The position numbers were made by a program, and so were the translations under genes. Below are positions 1 through 8,300 of a stretch of 64,000 bases of DNA, piece after piece. Numbering within the stretch: position 1 is the first letter of the stretch; each line of letters opens with the position of its first letter. The DNA comes from Bacteroidetes bacterium GWF2_33_16 (GTDB taxonomy: Bacteria; Bacteroidota; Bacteroidia; Bacteroidales; UBA12077), in the NCBI GenBank assembly GCA_001768565.1, contig MEOE01000013.1:186001-250000 (forward strand), written 5' to 3'. The notes below the pieces were generated by a model. That model made no database searches. It worked only from the letters and a program-made list of their open reading frames with translations, and had not been told where the DNA came from.

Positions 1-359
1 TAGCAGTTTGTATGGCATGTCCTGTTGTAGCAATTCACAAAGAAAGAAATGAAATAATAATTCATGGTGGAGCAGTTCATTTCTCAAAAGAGTTTATTGA
101 AAATTCTGAAAATAAAATTTTTGGACAGATAGTACTATTAGACAAAAATGGATGGCATAAAGCTGATAACAATGCTTATTTAACAAAACTATCACAAGAA
201 CATGGTACTATTAAAGCAACACAGGATTTTATCAACACAATAAAAATTGGTGATTTAATTGGTGTTATTCCAGTACATTCGTGTCTTACAGCCAATTTAA
301 TGAAAGGATATCTTACTACCGACAATGAATGGATTGATCATTTCTCAGGAAGCAAATAA
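1..359 (+). CDS. D-threonine aldolase / D-serine dehydratase-like enzyme, C-terminal part (5' end outside window)
   Basis: The frame is open from the first bases, so this is the 3' end of a longer gene; 118 residues are visible. Family knowledge: PLP enzymes of the alanine racemase N-terminal fold with a D-serine-dehydratase-like C-terminal domain (D-threonine aldolase, D-serine dehydratase) bind a metal through a His-x-Cys pair in that domain. Here the motif PVHSC lies near the end (His and Cys at about residues 92 and 94 of the visible part), preceded by SQEHG, which matches the usual S-E-E-H-G block, and by the characteristic CPVV. The PLP lysine lies outside the window, so the exact substrate cannot be judged. 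A strong terminator follows 20 bases after the stop. Identity of the domain is fairly sure; the reaction is inferred. Confidence 0.75.
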   Translation, partial: AVCMACPVVAIHKERNEIIIHGGAVHFSKEFIENSENKIFGQIVLLDKNGWHKADNNAYLTKLSQEHGTIKATQDFINTIKIGDLIGVIPVHSCLTANLMKGYLTTDNEWIDHFSGSK

Positions 360-378
360 TTTTTTATTATATAAAGCA

Positions 379-405
379 GGCCCGGGTAATTTCCCGAGCC
401 CTTTT
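379..405 (+). terminator. Rho-independent terminator after the D-threonine aldolase-like gene
   Basis: An 8-base stem (GGCCCGGG at 379-386 with CCCGAGCC at 393-400, one mismatch) with a 6-base loop is followed by CTTTT. It sits directly after the stop at 359 and is strikingly GC-rich for this genome. Confidence 0.75.
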
Positions 406-407
406 AA

Positions 408-460
408 ACCGGCGGAACTCCCATCCGCATGTCTGAACACCCTTTGTGGCGGCTATTTTA
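408..460. other. GC-rich structured intergenic block
   Basis: Within the 275-base gap before the symporter gene, a short block that is much richer in G+C than its surroundings contains the hairpin GCGGA (412-416) / TCCGC (424-428) followed by further GC-rich sequence up to about 453. No reading frame is evident. It could be the tail of a structured RNA or a repeat fragment; I do not recognise it. The remaining sequence to 634 is AT-rich and shows no clear promoter to me. Confidence 0.3.
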
Positions 461-634
461 TTTCTTATTATAGCAAAGATACAAATAGAATATAATTTTC
501 ATAATTTTTACTCAAACATTTATTAAAACCGGAATTATATAAAAATTGTTCAGGTTTTCTTAAAAAAATCAATATTTAAAATGCTTTTTTTATAATTTGG
601 TGCCCAAATAAAAATCATAAACAAACAATAATAT

Positions 635-2065
635 ATGGAATCGTTACTCCAAAATACTTATTTCTGGATTGTAATTATCTACTTTGCTATAGTAATTGGA
701 ATATCCTTTTTAACTAAAAAAGTTGCAAGCAGATCAGTTGCTGATTACCTTGTAGCAGGCAGGAATCTTGGAGTATTATTGTGTTCAGTTGTAGTTGCTG
801 CCGAATGGCTAGGTGGCATGAGCACAATCGGGGTAAGCGAGAAAGCTTTTAAAACATTATCGTTTCAACCTATTCTTTATAATATTGCTACTTCCATTGG
901 AATGATAATTATTGGATTTACAGTTGCAAAACACTATAGGCAAAATAATGTACATACAGTGAGTGAAATGCTCGATAAGCTTTTTGGCCGCAGTGTGAAA
1001 AAAATATCAGCTATTGCTTTTCTAATTGCATATTTAACTCTTGCATACGTACAGTTACAAACTGCAACCAGCGTTATAAGTTCAATTTTTCAGATTGACT
1101 GGTTTACTTCAGTATTTATTGCAGCAGGTGTAATTACACTTTACACATATATTGGCGGTATGCATGCATTAGCTGTTACATCAGTAATGCATCTGGTAGT
1201 TATGTTTGTTGGGTTGGGAATAGCAATGATTATAGGACTGGTAAATGTTGGTGGTTTCTCAAATCTCCAAACCTTGCTAGAAGCAAAGGGAGCAGTTGGA
1301 AGTATTTATAATCCGTTTGGTGTTGGTTTAAACGAAGCATTTAGTTTGTTACTTGGTGGTATTCTTGGAGGAATGGCAGCGCAAGCAAGTATTCAACCAA
1401 TTTTTGCAGCCAGAAATGCCGGGATAGCTAAAAAAGCAGCAATACTATCGAGCGCATATATTGCACCATTTGGTGTTATGACAGCTATTTTAGGATTAAT
1501 AGCTGCCACAGGTATGTATGATATTGGTACCGAAAATGCAAAATTAGCTCTAACAAACCTCCTGGTTAATCCACAATTTATTCATCCTATTTTAGGCGGA
1601 TTAGCATTGGCCGGTATTTTAGCTGCAATACTTTCAACCGTTGGACCTGTTAACTTTGCTGTAGTCACAATTGCTACAAAAGATATTTACCATGGGTTTA
1701 TTAATCCTGAGGCCGATGAACAAAAAGTTATAAAAACTGCTAAAAAGCTTGTAATAATTGTTAGTTTTATTACAATTCCATTGGCATATTATTTCCAAAG
1801 CGGAATATTGGATTCAGCATATATTAGTTATGCAATTCGGGCTATTGGTGCAATTGTAATACTATTTGGAATTTATTTTAAAGGATGGATTTCTCCATTC
1901 AGTGTTAAGCTTGCATTTATTGGTGGTACAATAGCAGTTTTCATCTGTATTTTGGCTGAAAAGCTTAAATGGTTTCATATAGACAAAACATATGGTGCCG
2001 TAATTTTCGCAATTATTGCACTTATTATAGGATTTTTTGTTACAAGATTTAAAAAAGTAAACTAG
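635..2065 (+). CDS. Sodium:solute symporter (SSS family)
   Basis: A 476-residue hydrophobic protein with about 13 membrane segments. The N-terminal block with ADYLVAGRNLG followed by a helix containing AAEWLGGMSTIG is typical of the SSS (PutP/SGLT) family, which moves organic solutes into the cell with Na+. The length is normal for the family. The ATG at 635 is preceded by an A-rich stretch and no Shine-Dalgarno sequence, as usual in Bacteroidota. It is followed after 5 bases by a CoA-transferase gene and then by a metallo-hydrolase gene, so the solute may be a carboxylic acid that is then activated to a CoA thioester. The substrate cannot be read from the sequence. Confidence 0.85.
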   Translation: MESLLQNTYFWIVIIYFAIVIGISFLTKKVASRSVADYLVAGRNLGVLLCSVVVAAEWLGGMSTIGVSEKAFKTLSFQPILYNIATSIGMIIIGFTVAKHYRQNNVHTVSEMLDKLFGRSVKKISAIAFLIAYLTLAYVQLQTATSVISSIFQIDWFTSVFIAAGVITLYTYIGGMHALAVTSVMHLVVMFVGLGIAMIIGLVNVGGFSNLQTLLEAKGAVGSIYNPFGVGLNEAFSLLLGGILGGMAAQASIQPIFAARNAGIAKKAAILSSAYIAPFGVMTAILGLIAATGMYDIGTENAKLALTNLLVNPQFIHPILGGLALAGILAAILSTVGPVNFAVVTIATKDIYHGFINPEADEQKVIKTAKKLVIIVSFITIPLAYYFQSGILDSAYISYAIRAIGAIVILFGIYFKGWISPFSVKLAFIGGTIAVFICILAEKLKWFHIDKTYGAVIFAIIALIIGFFVTRFKKVN

Positions 2066-2070
2066 GATAA

Positions 2071-3294
2071 ATGGAAAAAGGTCCATTATTTGGAATAAAA
2101 GTACTGGAACTGTCAAATGTACTTGCCGGGCCCAGTGTTGGAGTTGCATTGGCTGAACTTGGAGCAACAGTGATAAAAGTCGAAAATCTTTTAACACAAG
2201 GTGATGTAACACGAACTTGGAAATTACCAACAGAAGACTCAGAAACAGATATATCAGGATATTTCAGTTGTATTAACTGGGGTAAAAAATCTATCTCGCT
2301 AGATCTTAATAAACAGGAAGGCTTAGAACTTATTTATAAACTTACAGAAGTTTCTGATATTGTATTGGTATCCTACAAACCAGGTGATGCAGAAAAATTA
2401 CGAGTAAATTATAATACCCTCAAGGCAAGAAATAATCGCTTAATTTATGTCCACCTCACTGGTTATGGATTAAAAAATCCACGTGCCGGATATGACGCAA
2501 TTATTCAGGCTGAAAGCGGGTTTACCTATATGAATGGAGAACCTGATGGAAAACCTGTAAAAATGCCTGTGGCTCTGATGGATATTTTAGCTGGACATCA
2601 ACTTAAAGAAGCGATTCTTTTAGCATTGCTAAACAGGGAGAAAAATGGCAATGGCCAATATATTGAAACAAGTTTGATAAAAAGTGGAGTTGCCTCGTTA
2701 GCAAACCAGGCAACAAACTGGCTAGTTGGAAACAATGTTCCACAACGAATGGGATCCGATCATCCAAATATTGTGCCTTATGGTACTATTTTTTATAGTA
2801 AAGATAAAAAGCCAATAGTACTTGCTATTGGCAGCGACAAGCATTTTGCCGATTTATGCAAAGTTCTTGGCAAATCAGAACTAGCAAAAGATTCCAATTA
2901 TAGTACCAATTTTGTACGTGTAAAAAACCGGGATGAATTAAATATTTTAATTCAGAATTTAATAGAGCAATTTTATCGCGACCAATTACTGGATGAACTT
3001 TCAAAGAAAAATGTTCCTGCCGGAGGTGTGTACGATATGAAAGAAGTTTTTGAGCTCCCAGAAATACAAGAGCTTATTATGGAATCAGAAACTACTGGTG
3101 GAATACCAATTAAAGGGCTTAGAACGATTGCTTTTTCAATGGATGGAAAAACCAAATTTGCTGAAATATCTGCCCCACCTCATTATGGAGAACATACCCA
3201 ACAAATATTAAAAGACTTTTTAGGATATTCTAATGATAAGATTAACGAATTGATGGAAAATCAGGTTATATATGTAAGAAACAAATCAAAGTAA
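2071..3294 (+). CDS. CaiB/BaiF family (class III) CoA-transferase
   Basis: A 407-residue cytoplasmic protein of the class III CoA-transferase family (formyl-CoA, carnitine and succinyl-CoA-dependent transferases). The opening GIKVLELSNVLAGP, the LGATVIKVE block and MDILAGHQ around residues 170-177 are family signatures. Asp171 aligns with the catalytic aspartate that forms the mixed anhydride in formyl-CoA transferase. The gene starts 5 bases after the symporter stop and 16 bases before the hydrolase gene, so the three are very likely one transcript. Likely role: moving CoA from a donor thioester onto the acid taken up by the symporter. The acid is unknown; family assignment is firm. Confidence 0.85.
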   Translation: MEKGPLFGIKVLELSNVLAGPSVGVALAELGATVIKVENLLTQGDVTRTWKLPTEDSETDISGYFSCINWGKKSISLDLNKQEGLELIYKLTEVSDIVLVSYKPGDAEKLRVNYNTLKARNNRLIYVHLTGYGLKNPRAGYDAIIQAESGFTYMNGEPDGKPVKMPVALMDILAGHQLKEAILLALLNREKNGNGQYIETSLIKSGVASLANQATNWLVGNNVPQRMGSDHPNIVPYGTIFYSKDKKPIVLAIGSDKHFADLCKVLGKSELAKDSNYSTNFVRVKNRDELNILIQNLIEQFYRDQLLDELSKKNVPAGGVYDMKEVFELPEIQELIMESETTGGIPIKGLRTIAFSMDGKTKFAEISAPPHYGEHTQQILKDFLGYSNDKINELMENQVIYVRNKSK

Positions 3295-3310
3295 TAAAAA
3301 TATAATTAAA

Positions 3311-4018
3311 ATGAAAAGCTGGAATCTTTCAAATGGTTACAAAATAAATACAGTATTAACTGGCAGATGTAATTCTTATCTAATTTCAACTCCCAATGGA
3401 AATTTATTGGTAGACACAGGTATGAAGAGAAGTCGCTTGCAAATATTGAGGAATATTAGATTTCTGGAACTAACCAATTCGTCTATAAGCTATTTATTAC
3501 TAACTCATACTCATTTTGATCACTGCCGAAATGCAGCTTTTCTTAAAAAAGAAATGAACCTTACGATTATTACAAGCAAAGAAGATGAAAATTACACTAT
3601 TAATGGTTATACTCCTTTGCCTAAAGGAACCAATGCAATTTCCAGATTTTTATTAGTATTTGGCAAAAGAATTGGTAAAAAATGGTTTGGTTACCAGGAA
3701 TTTGCTCCTGATATAGCCGTGAAAGATTACCTAAGTATGGCAGATATGGGTTTTCAGGTTGAAATTATATCCACCCCCGGACATACTTCCGGATCAATAA
3801 GTATTATAGTAAATAAAGAGATTGCCATTGTTGGTGATACGATGTTTGGTATTTTTAAAAATACAATCTTCCCTCCTTTTGCTGATGATGAAAAAGAGCT
3901 ATTTAAAAGCTGGAAAAAACTTTTTGATACAGGCTGTAATCTATTTTTACCTGGACATGGAGGAGAAATTAGCAGAGAATTAGTCAAAAAAGGGCTAAAT
4001 AAGCGAACAAAAAAATAA
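3311..4018 (+). CDS. MBL-fold metallo-hydrolase
   Basis: A 235-residue protein with the complete metallo-beta-lactamase-fold metal site: THTHFDH at residues 65-71, TPGHTSG with His158, GDTMFG with Asp176, and LPGHGG with His216. These bind two metal ions and place it among glyoxalase-II-like thioester or phosphodiester hydrolases. It is the last gene of the symporter/CoA-transferase operon and ends within the stem of a strong bidirectional terminator. Hydrolysis of a CoA or glutathione-type thioester would fit the context, but that is inference only. Confidence 0.85.
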   Translation: MKSWNLSNGYKINTVLTGRCNSYLISTPNGNLLVDTGMKRSRLQILRNIRFLELTNSSISYLLLTHTHFDHCRNAAFLKKEMNLTIITSKEDENYTINGYTPLPKGTNAISRFLLVFGKRIGKKWFGYQEFAPDIAVKDYLSMADMGFQVEIISTPGHTSGSISIIVNKEIAIVGDTMFGIFKNTIFPPFADDEKELFKSWKKLFDTGCNLFLPGHGGEISRELVKKGLNKRTKK

Positions 4019-4044
4019 GCCCCTGAAAATAAGGGGCTTATTTT
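4012..4044. terminator. Bidirectional rho-independent terminator
   Basis: A perfect 12-base stem (AAAATAAGCCCC at 4012-4023, GGGGCTTATTTT at 4033-4044) with a 9-base loop. The flanking A and T runs make it work on both strands. It separates the plus-strand hydrolase gene from the convergent citrate operon. Confidence 0.9.
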
Positions 4045-4062
4045 ATTAAAGGAGTACTTTTA

Positions 4063-5838
4063 TTAATTTTCGTTCAGATAATTTACAAGTCCTTTAGCTT
4101 TGAAAACCGCCAGTAACTGTTGTGGAAGAGGTGCAAACTTGAAAACCTTATCGTTTATTTTTATTTCACCGTTTTCAAAATTTATATCAACCTTATCGCC
4201 TTGTTTATAATTGTTCACAGCTTCGGGTACTACCAAAATTGGCAAACCCTGATTTACTGATGAACGATAGAAAATACGGTTTACCGATTTGCAAATTACT
4301 GCTTTTACACCAGCATGAGCTAAACCTACTGCGGGGTGTTCGCGCGAGCTGCCACAACCAAAGTTATCACCTGCGATAATGATATCGTCTGCTTTAACAT
4401 TTTCGGCAAATTGCTCATCAAAACCTTTAAAAAGATGAGGCATAATTGCAGGAGGATCTGAACTTAACACGCTATAAGTAAGATTTCCTGCAAACATCTG
4501 GTCGGTATTTAGGTTATCAGCATCTGCATAATTCCAAACTACTCCAGCTTTGCGATTCTCACCTTTTGGAATTGAAACTGTAGTTCCTACTTGAACATTA
4601 GTAACAAACTTATCGTTGGCCTTTATTCCACGTGGATCTGTTATTTCTCCATAAATTGACGAGTATGCAACAGCTGCCGGACTTGCTAAATAAATAGAAG
4701 AATTTTTATTTCCCATTCTACCTTTAAAGTTTCGGTTTGCTGTTGAGATCACAGTGAAATTATCAGCTGGAATTCCTTGTCCTGTTCCTAAACATGGTCC
4801 GCAAGATGATGCAAGAATGGTTGCTCCGGCTTTCATCAATTTAGTAATTAAACCTTCTTCAATTGCCTGCATATAAATATCTTTTGAAGCTGGGATTACC
4901 AAAAGTTGAAAATCTTTAGCAATCGTTTTTCCATCTAGTATTTCAGCAGCAATTCTGATATCATCCAATCGTCCATTAGTGCAAGTTCCAATTACAGCCT
5001 GATTTAGTTTTGTTCCCTGAACTTCAGAGATTGCTTTAACATTCTCTGGACTATGAGGTGCAGCCACAACTGGAAATATCTCACTTAAGTTAATTTCCAT
5101 TACCTTATCGTAGTGCGCATCAGCATCAGCCCAAACACCATTTATTTTGTCTGTACCAAGATGTTTTGCCAAAACCTCATCAGCAGGAAAAACAGCATTC
5201 TTTGCACCCATTTCAGATGCAAGGTTAGCAATCGTCATTCTTTCTGAAATAGAAAGAGTTTTTACACCTTCGCCATGGTACTCAATAGACATATAGTTTG
5301 CACCATCAGTACCAATTTTTCCAATAATCCAAAGACTTAAATCTTTTGCATAAACGCCTTTATTGAGTTTGCCTTTAAGAACAATTTTCATCGATTCGGG
5401 CACACGAAACCAGGTTTCACCTTTTTTCCATAAACCTGCTGATTCAGTACGATCGATTCCTGCAGCCATAGCATTGAATGCTCCTGCAGTACTAGTATGG
5501 CTATCGCTACCAACAACGATCATTCCTGGTTTTGCATAATACGACATAAGTTGGTGACAAATACCATCGCCGGCATCATGAAACTTTGTAATTCCCTGTT
5601 CGCGAGCAAATGTTCTGATATAATTATAATCATTTGCCAACTTAGCATCTGTTGGTGGTGCATTATGATCGAGGGTGATTAACAATTGGTTTGAGTCGAA
5701 TACATTTTTTCCACCCATCTTCTCAAATGTTTTACGAATACTAGCCGTATTATCGTGTGTTAGTACGATATTTGGTTTTGCAAATACGATTGCTCCTGTT
5801 GAAGCACCGAATATTTTTTCTGCAAATGTTTTTCCCAT
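4063..5838 (-). CDS. Aconitase-superfamily hydro-lyase, fused large and small domains (LeuC-LeuD type), paralogue B
   Basis: A 591-residue protein with the catalytic iron-sulphur part first and the swivelling small domain at the end, as in aconitase, but with sequence of the isopropylmalate/homoaconitate dehydratase kind. Cluster ligands are Cys286 in GTCTNGR and Cys346/Cys349 in SSCGPCLG. The small domain carries DNFGCGSSREHP at about 491-502, with the active-site serine and arginine. It is the last gene of the citrate operon, 31 bases after a paralogue. Likely reaction: reversible hydration/dehydration of a tri- or dicarboxylic hydroxyacid such as citrate/isocitrate. A mesaconase, citramalate or isopropylmalate substrate cannot be excluded, because the two paralogues differ in their substrate loops. 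Confidence 0.75.
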   Translation of the reverse strand: MGKTFAEKIFGASTGAIVFAKPNIVLTHDNTASIRKTFEKMGGKNVFDSNQLLITLDHNAPPTDAKLANDYNYIRTFAREQGITKFHDAGDGICHQLMSYYAKPGMIVVGSDSHTSTAGAFNAMAAGIDRTESAGLWKKGETWFRVPESMKIVLKGKLNKGVYAKDLSLWIIGKIGTDGANYMSIEYHGEGVKTLSISERMTIANLASEMGAKNAVFPADEVLAKHLGTDKINGVWADADAHYDKVMEINLSEIFPVVAAPHSPENVKAISEVQGTKLNQAVIGTCTNGRLDDIRIAAEILDGKTIAKDFQLLVIPASKDIYMQAIEEGLITKLMKAGATILASSCGPCLGTGQGIPADNFTVISTANRNFKGRMGNKNSSIYLASPAAVAYSSIYGEITDPRGIKANDKFVTNVQVGTTVSIPKGENRKAGVVWNYADADNLNTDQMFAGNLTYSVLSSDPPAIMPHLFKGFDEQFAENVKADDIIIAGDNFGCGSSREHPAVGLAHAGVKAVICKSVNRIFYRSSVNQGLPILVVPEAVNNYKQGDKVDINFENGEIKINDKVFKFAPLPQQLLAVFKAKGLVNYLNEN

Positions 5839-5869
5839 GATTTTATCAGTTAATGATTTTTAGAAATCG

Positions 5870-7681
5870 CTATAATAAACCTCCGTTTCGGTATATCTCA
5901 ACCTGAACATCGGTAAACTTATTTATTTCAGCAGTTTTATTATTCTTAAGGTTAGTTACCTTTCCATTTTCCATATCCACTCGGATCTTATCTCCGGATT
6001 GAATATCAATGGATTCTAATAAACCTGGTTTATAAGTAAGTATTGGAAAAGCTGCATTGATTGCATTCCTTTCGTAAATAGCACCGTATGATTCAGCAAT
6101 AATGCACGAAATTCCTAATGAAGCAAAGCAATCAACGGCTTGTTGACGCGAACTGCCAGCACCAAAGTTCTTTGAAGTAATAACGATATCGTTGGATTGG
6201 GCTTTTTTAGCAAAATCCTCATAACCTTTCAAATTATCGAAAGTATATTGCCCCATTTCCTTAATATCGGTAATAGTAAGGTAACGATTATGGAAAATCA
6301 TATCGGTGTCGATATCATCCTTTAAAATTACCCAAACTCTACCTTCAACTACAAGCGGTTTATCTTTTTGTGCTTCTTTTTTAACACCAAGTTTAAATCC
6401 TGTAACTTCAGGTTTTGCAAATTCGGCTGGTTTTGCTGGTATCTCTTCAGGTGTGGTAATAAATCCTGCTACTGCTGAAGCAGCAACAATGCTCGGCGAA
6501 GCCAAGTAAACAAAACCGCTTCCTTGTTTTCCTTCGAAATTTCGGTTTCCGGAACTTATAGTTACCTCTTTAGGTCCATTCTGACCAACTTGTCCGGCTG
6601 CACAACCTGCACAGCCTGCATTCGATACCAATGCACCTGCATCTTTAAAAATTTGAATCAACCCTTCATCCATTGCCTGTTTCCAAATAGGATCGGTTGA
6701 AGGAACAATTTTAAGAACAACGCCAGGTGCTACTTTTCTTCCATTTAGTACCTTAGCAGCTTCTCTCAAATCTTCCATTCGGCCGTTAGTGCAACTTCCA
6801 ATAAAAGCTGAGTCAATCTTTTTCCCTTTTTCAGATGCAACACTTGAATTATCGTGAGGTTTTCCAGGACGAGATAACATCAGCTCAAATTTACTAATAT
6901 CAATTTCCTTGATATCCTCATATTTTGCATCCTCATCAGCTTTCAAAAACTCAAGTTTTTTGCCTGTTTTTTGCTCACAATATTCGTGAATTACTTTGCT
7001 TGGAGGAAATAAGAAGATGATAGCGCCCATTTCTGTTGCCATAGAAGCAATGGTGATTCGTTCATCTAGTGTTAGTTTTTCAATAGCCTCACCATAAAAC
7101 TCAACGGAGTAGCCAAGTAGTTTATTTGCACCAAAAATCTTTAGTAGATTTAAAGTTATATCCTTTGCAGAAATAGTTGAAGGGAGTTTTCCTTTAAACA
7201 CCAGTTTTATTGAAGGCGGAACTTTAAACCACAGCGATCCTTTTGCCCAGGCAGCGGCTATATCCTGATCACCCATGCCTTGTCCAAAAGAACCAATTGC
7301 ACCCATGATATTAGCATGTGAATCAGTGCTTACAAAGGTGCTACCTGGCCAGGCAAGTCCATTATCAATAGCAAGATGGGTTCCTATTCCAGCATCAATA
7401 TCAAATACCTTGATGCCATTCTCTCTTGCATACATTCGACAATATTGCTGGTTTGCAGCATACTTTTGATCCGAGCCTGTTGGATTACAATCGAATGTAA
7501 AATAAGTGCGGGCAGGATCATTTACAGTTAAGCCATTGTTTACAAGATTCTTAACCACGTTAGCTCCACCAAAATCACGAGCAACGCGGGCATCAATTAA
7601 AATATCAACTATTTCGCCAGCATTAACAATCTTCTTATTGCTATGGTTGGCTATTATTTTCTCTATTAGATTCATAGACAT
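5870..7681 (-). CDS. Aconitase-superfamily hydro-lyase, fused large and small domains, paralogue A
   Basis: A 603-residue paralogue of the next gene, with the cluster ligands in GSCTNGR (Cys297) and in NAGCAGC (Cys357, Cys360). The small domain has KNFGAGSSRQQAVDC at about 504-518. The frame also has an in-frame ATG 24 bases upstream (7705), but the ATG at 7681 follows an A-rich leader and begins MSMNLIEK, so I prefer it. The gene lies between the HD-like gene and paralogue B. The RQQAV rather than REHP context beside the catalytic arginine suggests a different substrate from its neighbour. One of the two presumably acts as the operon's aconitase, feeding the isocitrate-dehydrogenase-like enzyme. 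Confidence 0.75.
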   Translation of the reverse strand: MSMNLIEKIIANHSNKKIVNAGEIVDILIDARVARDFGGANVVKNLVNNGLTVNDPARTYFTFDCNPTGSDQKYAANQQYCRMYARENGIKVFDIDAGIGTHLAIDNGLAWPGSTFVSTDSHANIMGAIGSFGQGMGDQDIAAAWAKGSLWFKVPPSIKLVFKGKLPSTISAKDITLNLLKIFGANKLLGYSVEFYGEAIEKLTLDERITIASMATEMGAIIFLFPPSKVIHEYCEQKTGKKLEFLKADEDAKYEDIKEIDISKFELMLSRPGKPHDNSSVASEKGKKIDSAFIGSCTNGRMEDLREAAKVLNGRKVAPGVVLKIVPSTDPIWKQAMDEGLIQIFKDAGALVSNAGCAGCAAGQVGQNGPKEVTISSGNRNFEGKQGSGFVYLASPSIVAASAVAGFITTPEEIPAKPAEFAKPEVTGFKLGVKKEAQKDKPLVVEGRVWVILKDDIDTDMIFHNRYLTITDIKEMGQYTFDNLKGYEDFAKKAQSNDIVITSKNFGAGSSRQQAVDCFASLGISCIIAESYGAIYERNAINAAFPILTYKPGLLESIDIQSGDKIRVDMENGKVTNLKNNKTAEINKFTDVQVEIYRNGGLL

Positions 7682-7730
7682 TTTTTTGTGTTTATTAACT
7701 TTCAACTACAGTCTTCGTTCTTCAAACTTC

Positions 7731-8276
7731 TTATACTTTCAACCTATCTTTAAAAGGCTCAAAAGTCATAAAATCGGCATGATGAACGATATATGCCTCG
7801 ACAGTTCTTTTAACAAGATCGCCTTCACCAGCATGCGTTGCAATTATATGACACACATCAGCAGGTACTCCGCATTGTTCAGCTAAAGATACACCCGAAA
7901 AAGGATGGCGAAGATATTTTCCATAACTTCCCTGAATAGCTTTTCCGTTTGCATCGAGAACATATTCGAGCAGTTTACCAACATCGGCAAGTATTGCTCC
8001 GGCTATAAGCACATCCATATTGATTGGAAGCTCTCCATGATAAAAATCATTACATTTTTCAGCAGATGCTTTTGCAATGTGAACCACACTTCGTTTATGA
8101 TCCATGAAAGTTACTTTTAAATCAGGTCCACAAAGCAATGTAAAAGGTATTGTATTTAGGTCTTTTTCAGTGAGAACACTTTTCTCGAGAGCTAGCTCCC
8201 ATGTTTTTGCCGTCTTTTCTCTCAGATCTTTATCTTCGATCCAATTAAGCTCTGGCCAAAGTTCGTATATATTCAT
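7731..8276 (-). CDS. Small HD-domain-like protein of the citrate operon
   Basis: A 181-residue protein with the spacing of an HD-superfamily metal-dependent phosphohydrolase: His60 (MDHKRS), ILADVGK at 95-101, His124, His148 (ATHAGEGD) and HHAD at 165-168. The namesake His-Asp pair is Ala97-Asp98, so one metal ligand of the canonical motif is missing. It lies between the isocitrate-dehydrogenase-like gene and hydro-lyase A, with 24-49 base gaps, so it is clearly part of the operon. Its role is unknown. A nucleotide or coenzyme phosphohydrolase, or a regulatory or binding protein with a damaged site, are the options. No signal peptide or membrane segment is seen. Confidence 0.65.
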   Translation of the reverse strand: MNIYELWPELNWIEDKDLREKTAKTWELALEKSVLTEKDLNTIPFTLLCGPDLKVTFMDHKRSVVHIAKASAEKCNDFYHGELPINMDVLIAGAILADVGKLLEYVLDANGKAIQGSYGKYLRHPFSGVSLAEQCGVPADVCHIIATHAGEGDLVKRTVEAYIVHHADFMTFEPFKDRLKV

Positions 8277-8300
8277 CTTTACTGTTTTTTAAATGATTAA

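Noticed and set aside
1862-2230. 122-codon minus-strand frame across symporter and CoA-transferase genes
   Set aside because: Both plus-strand genes are strongly supported; the frame has no motif.
7506-7886. 126-codon frame antisense to the hydro-lyase and HD-like genes
   Set aside because: It spans the junction of two well-supported genes on the other strand and shows no domain.
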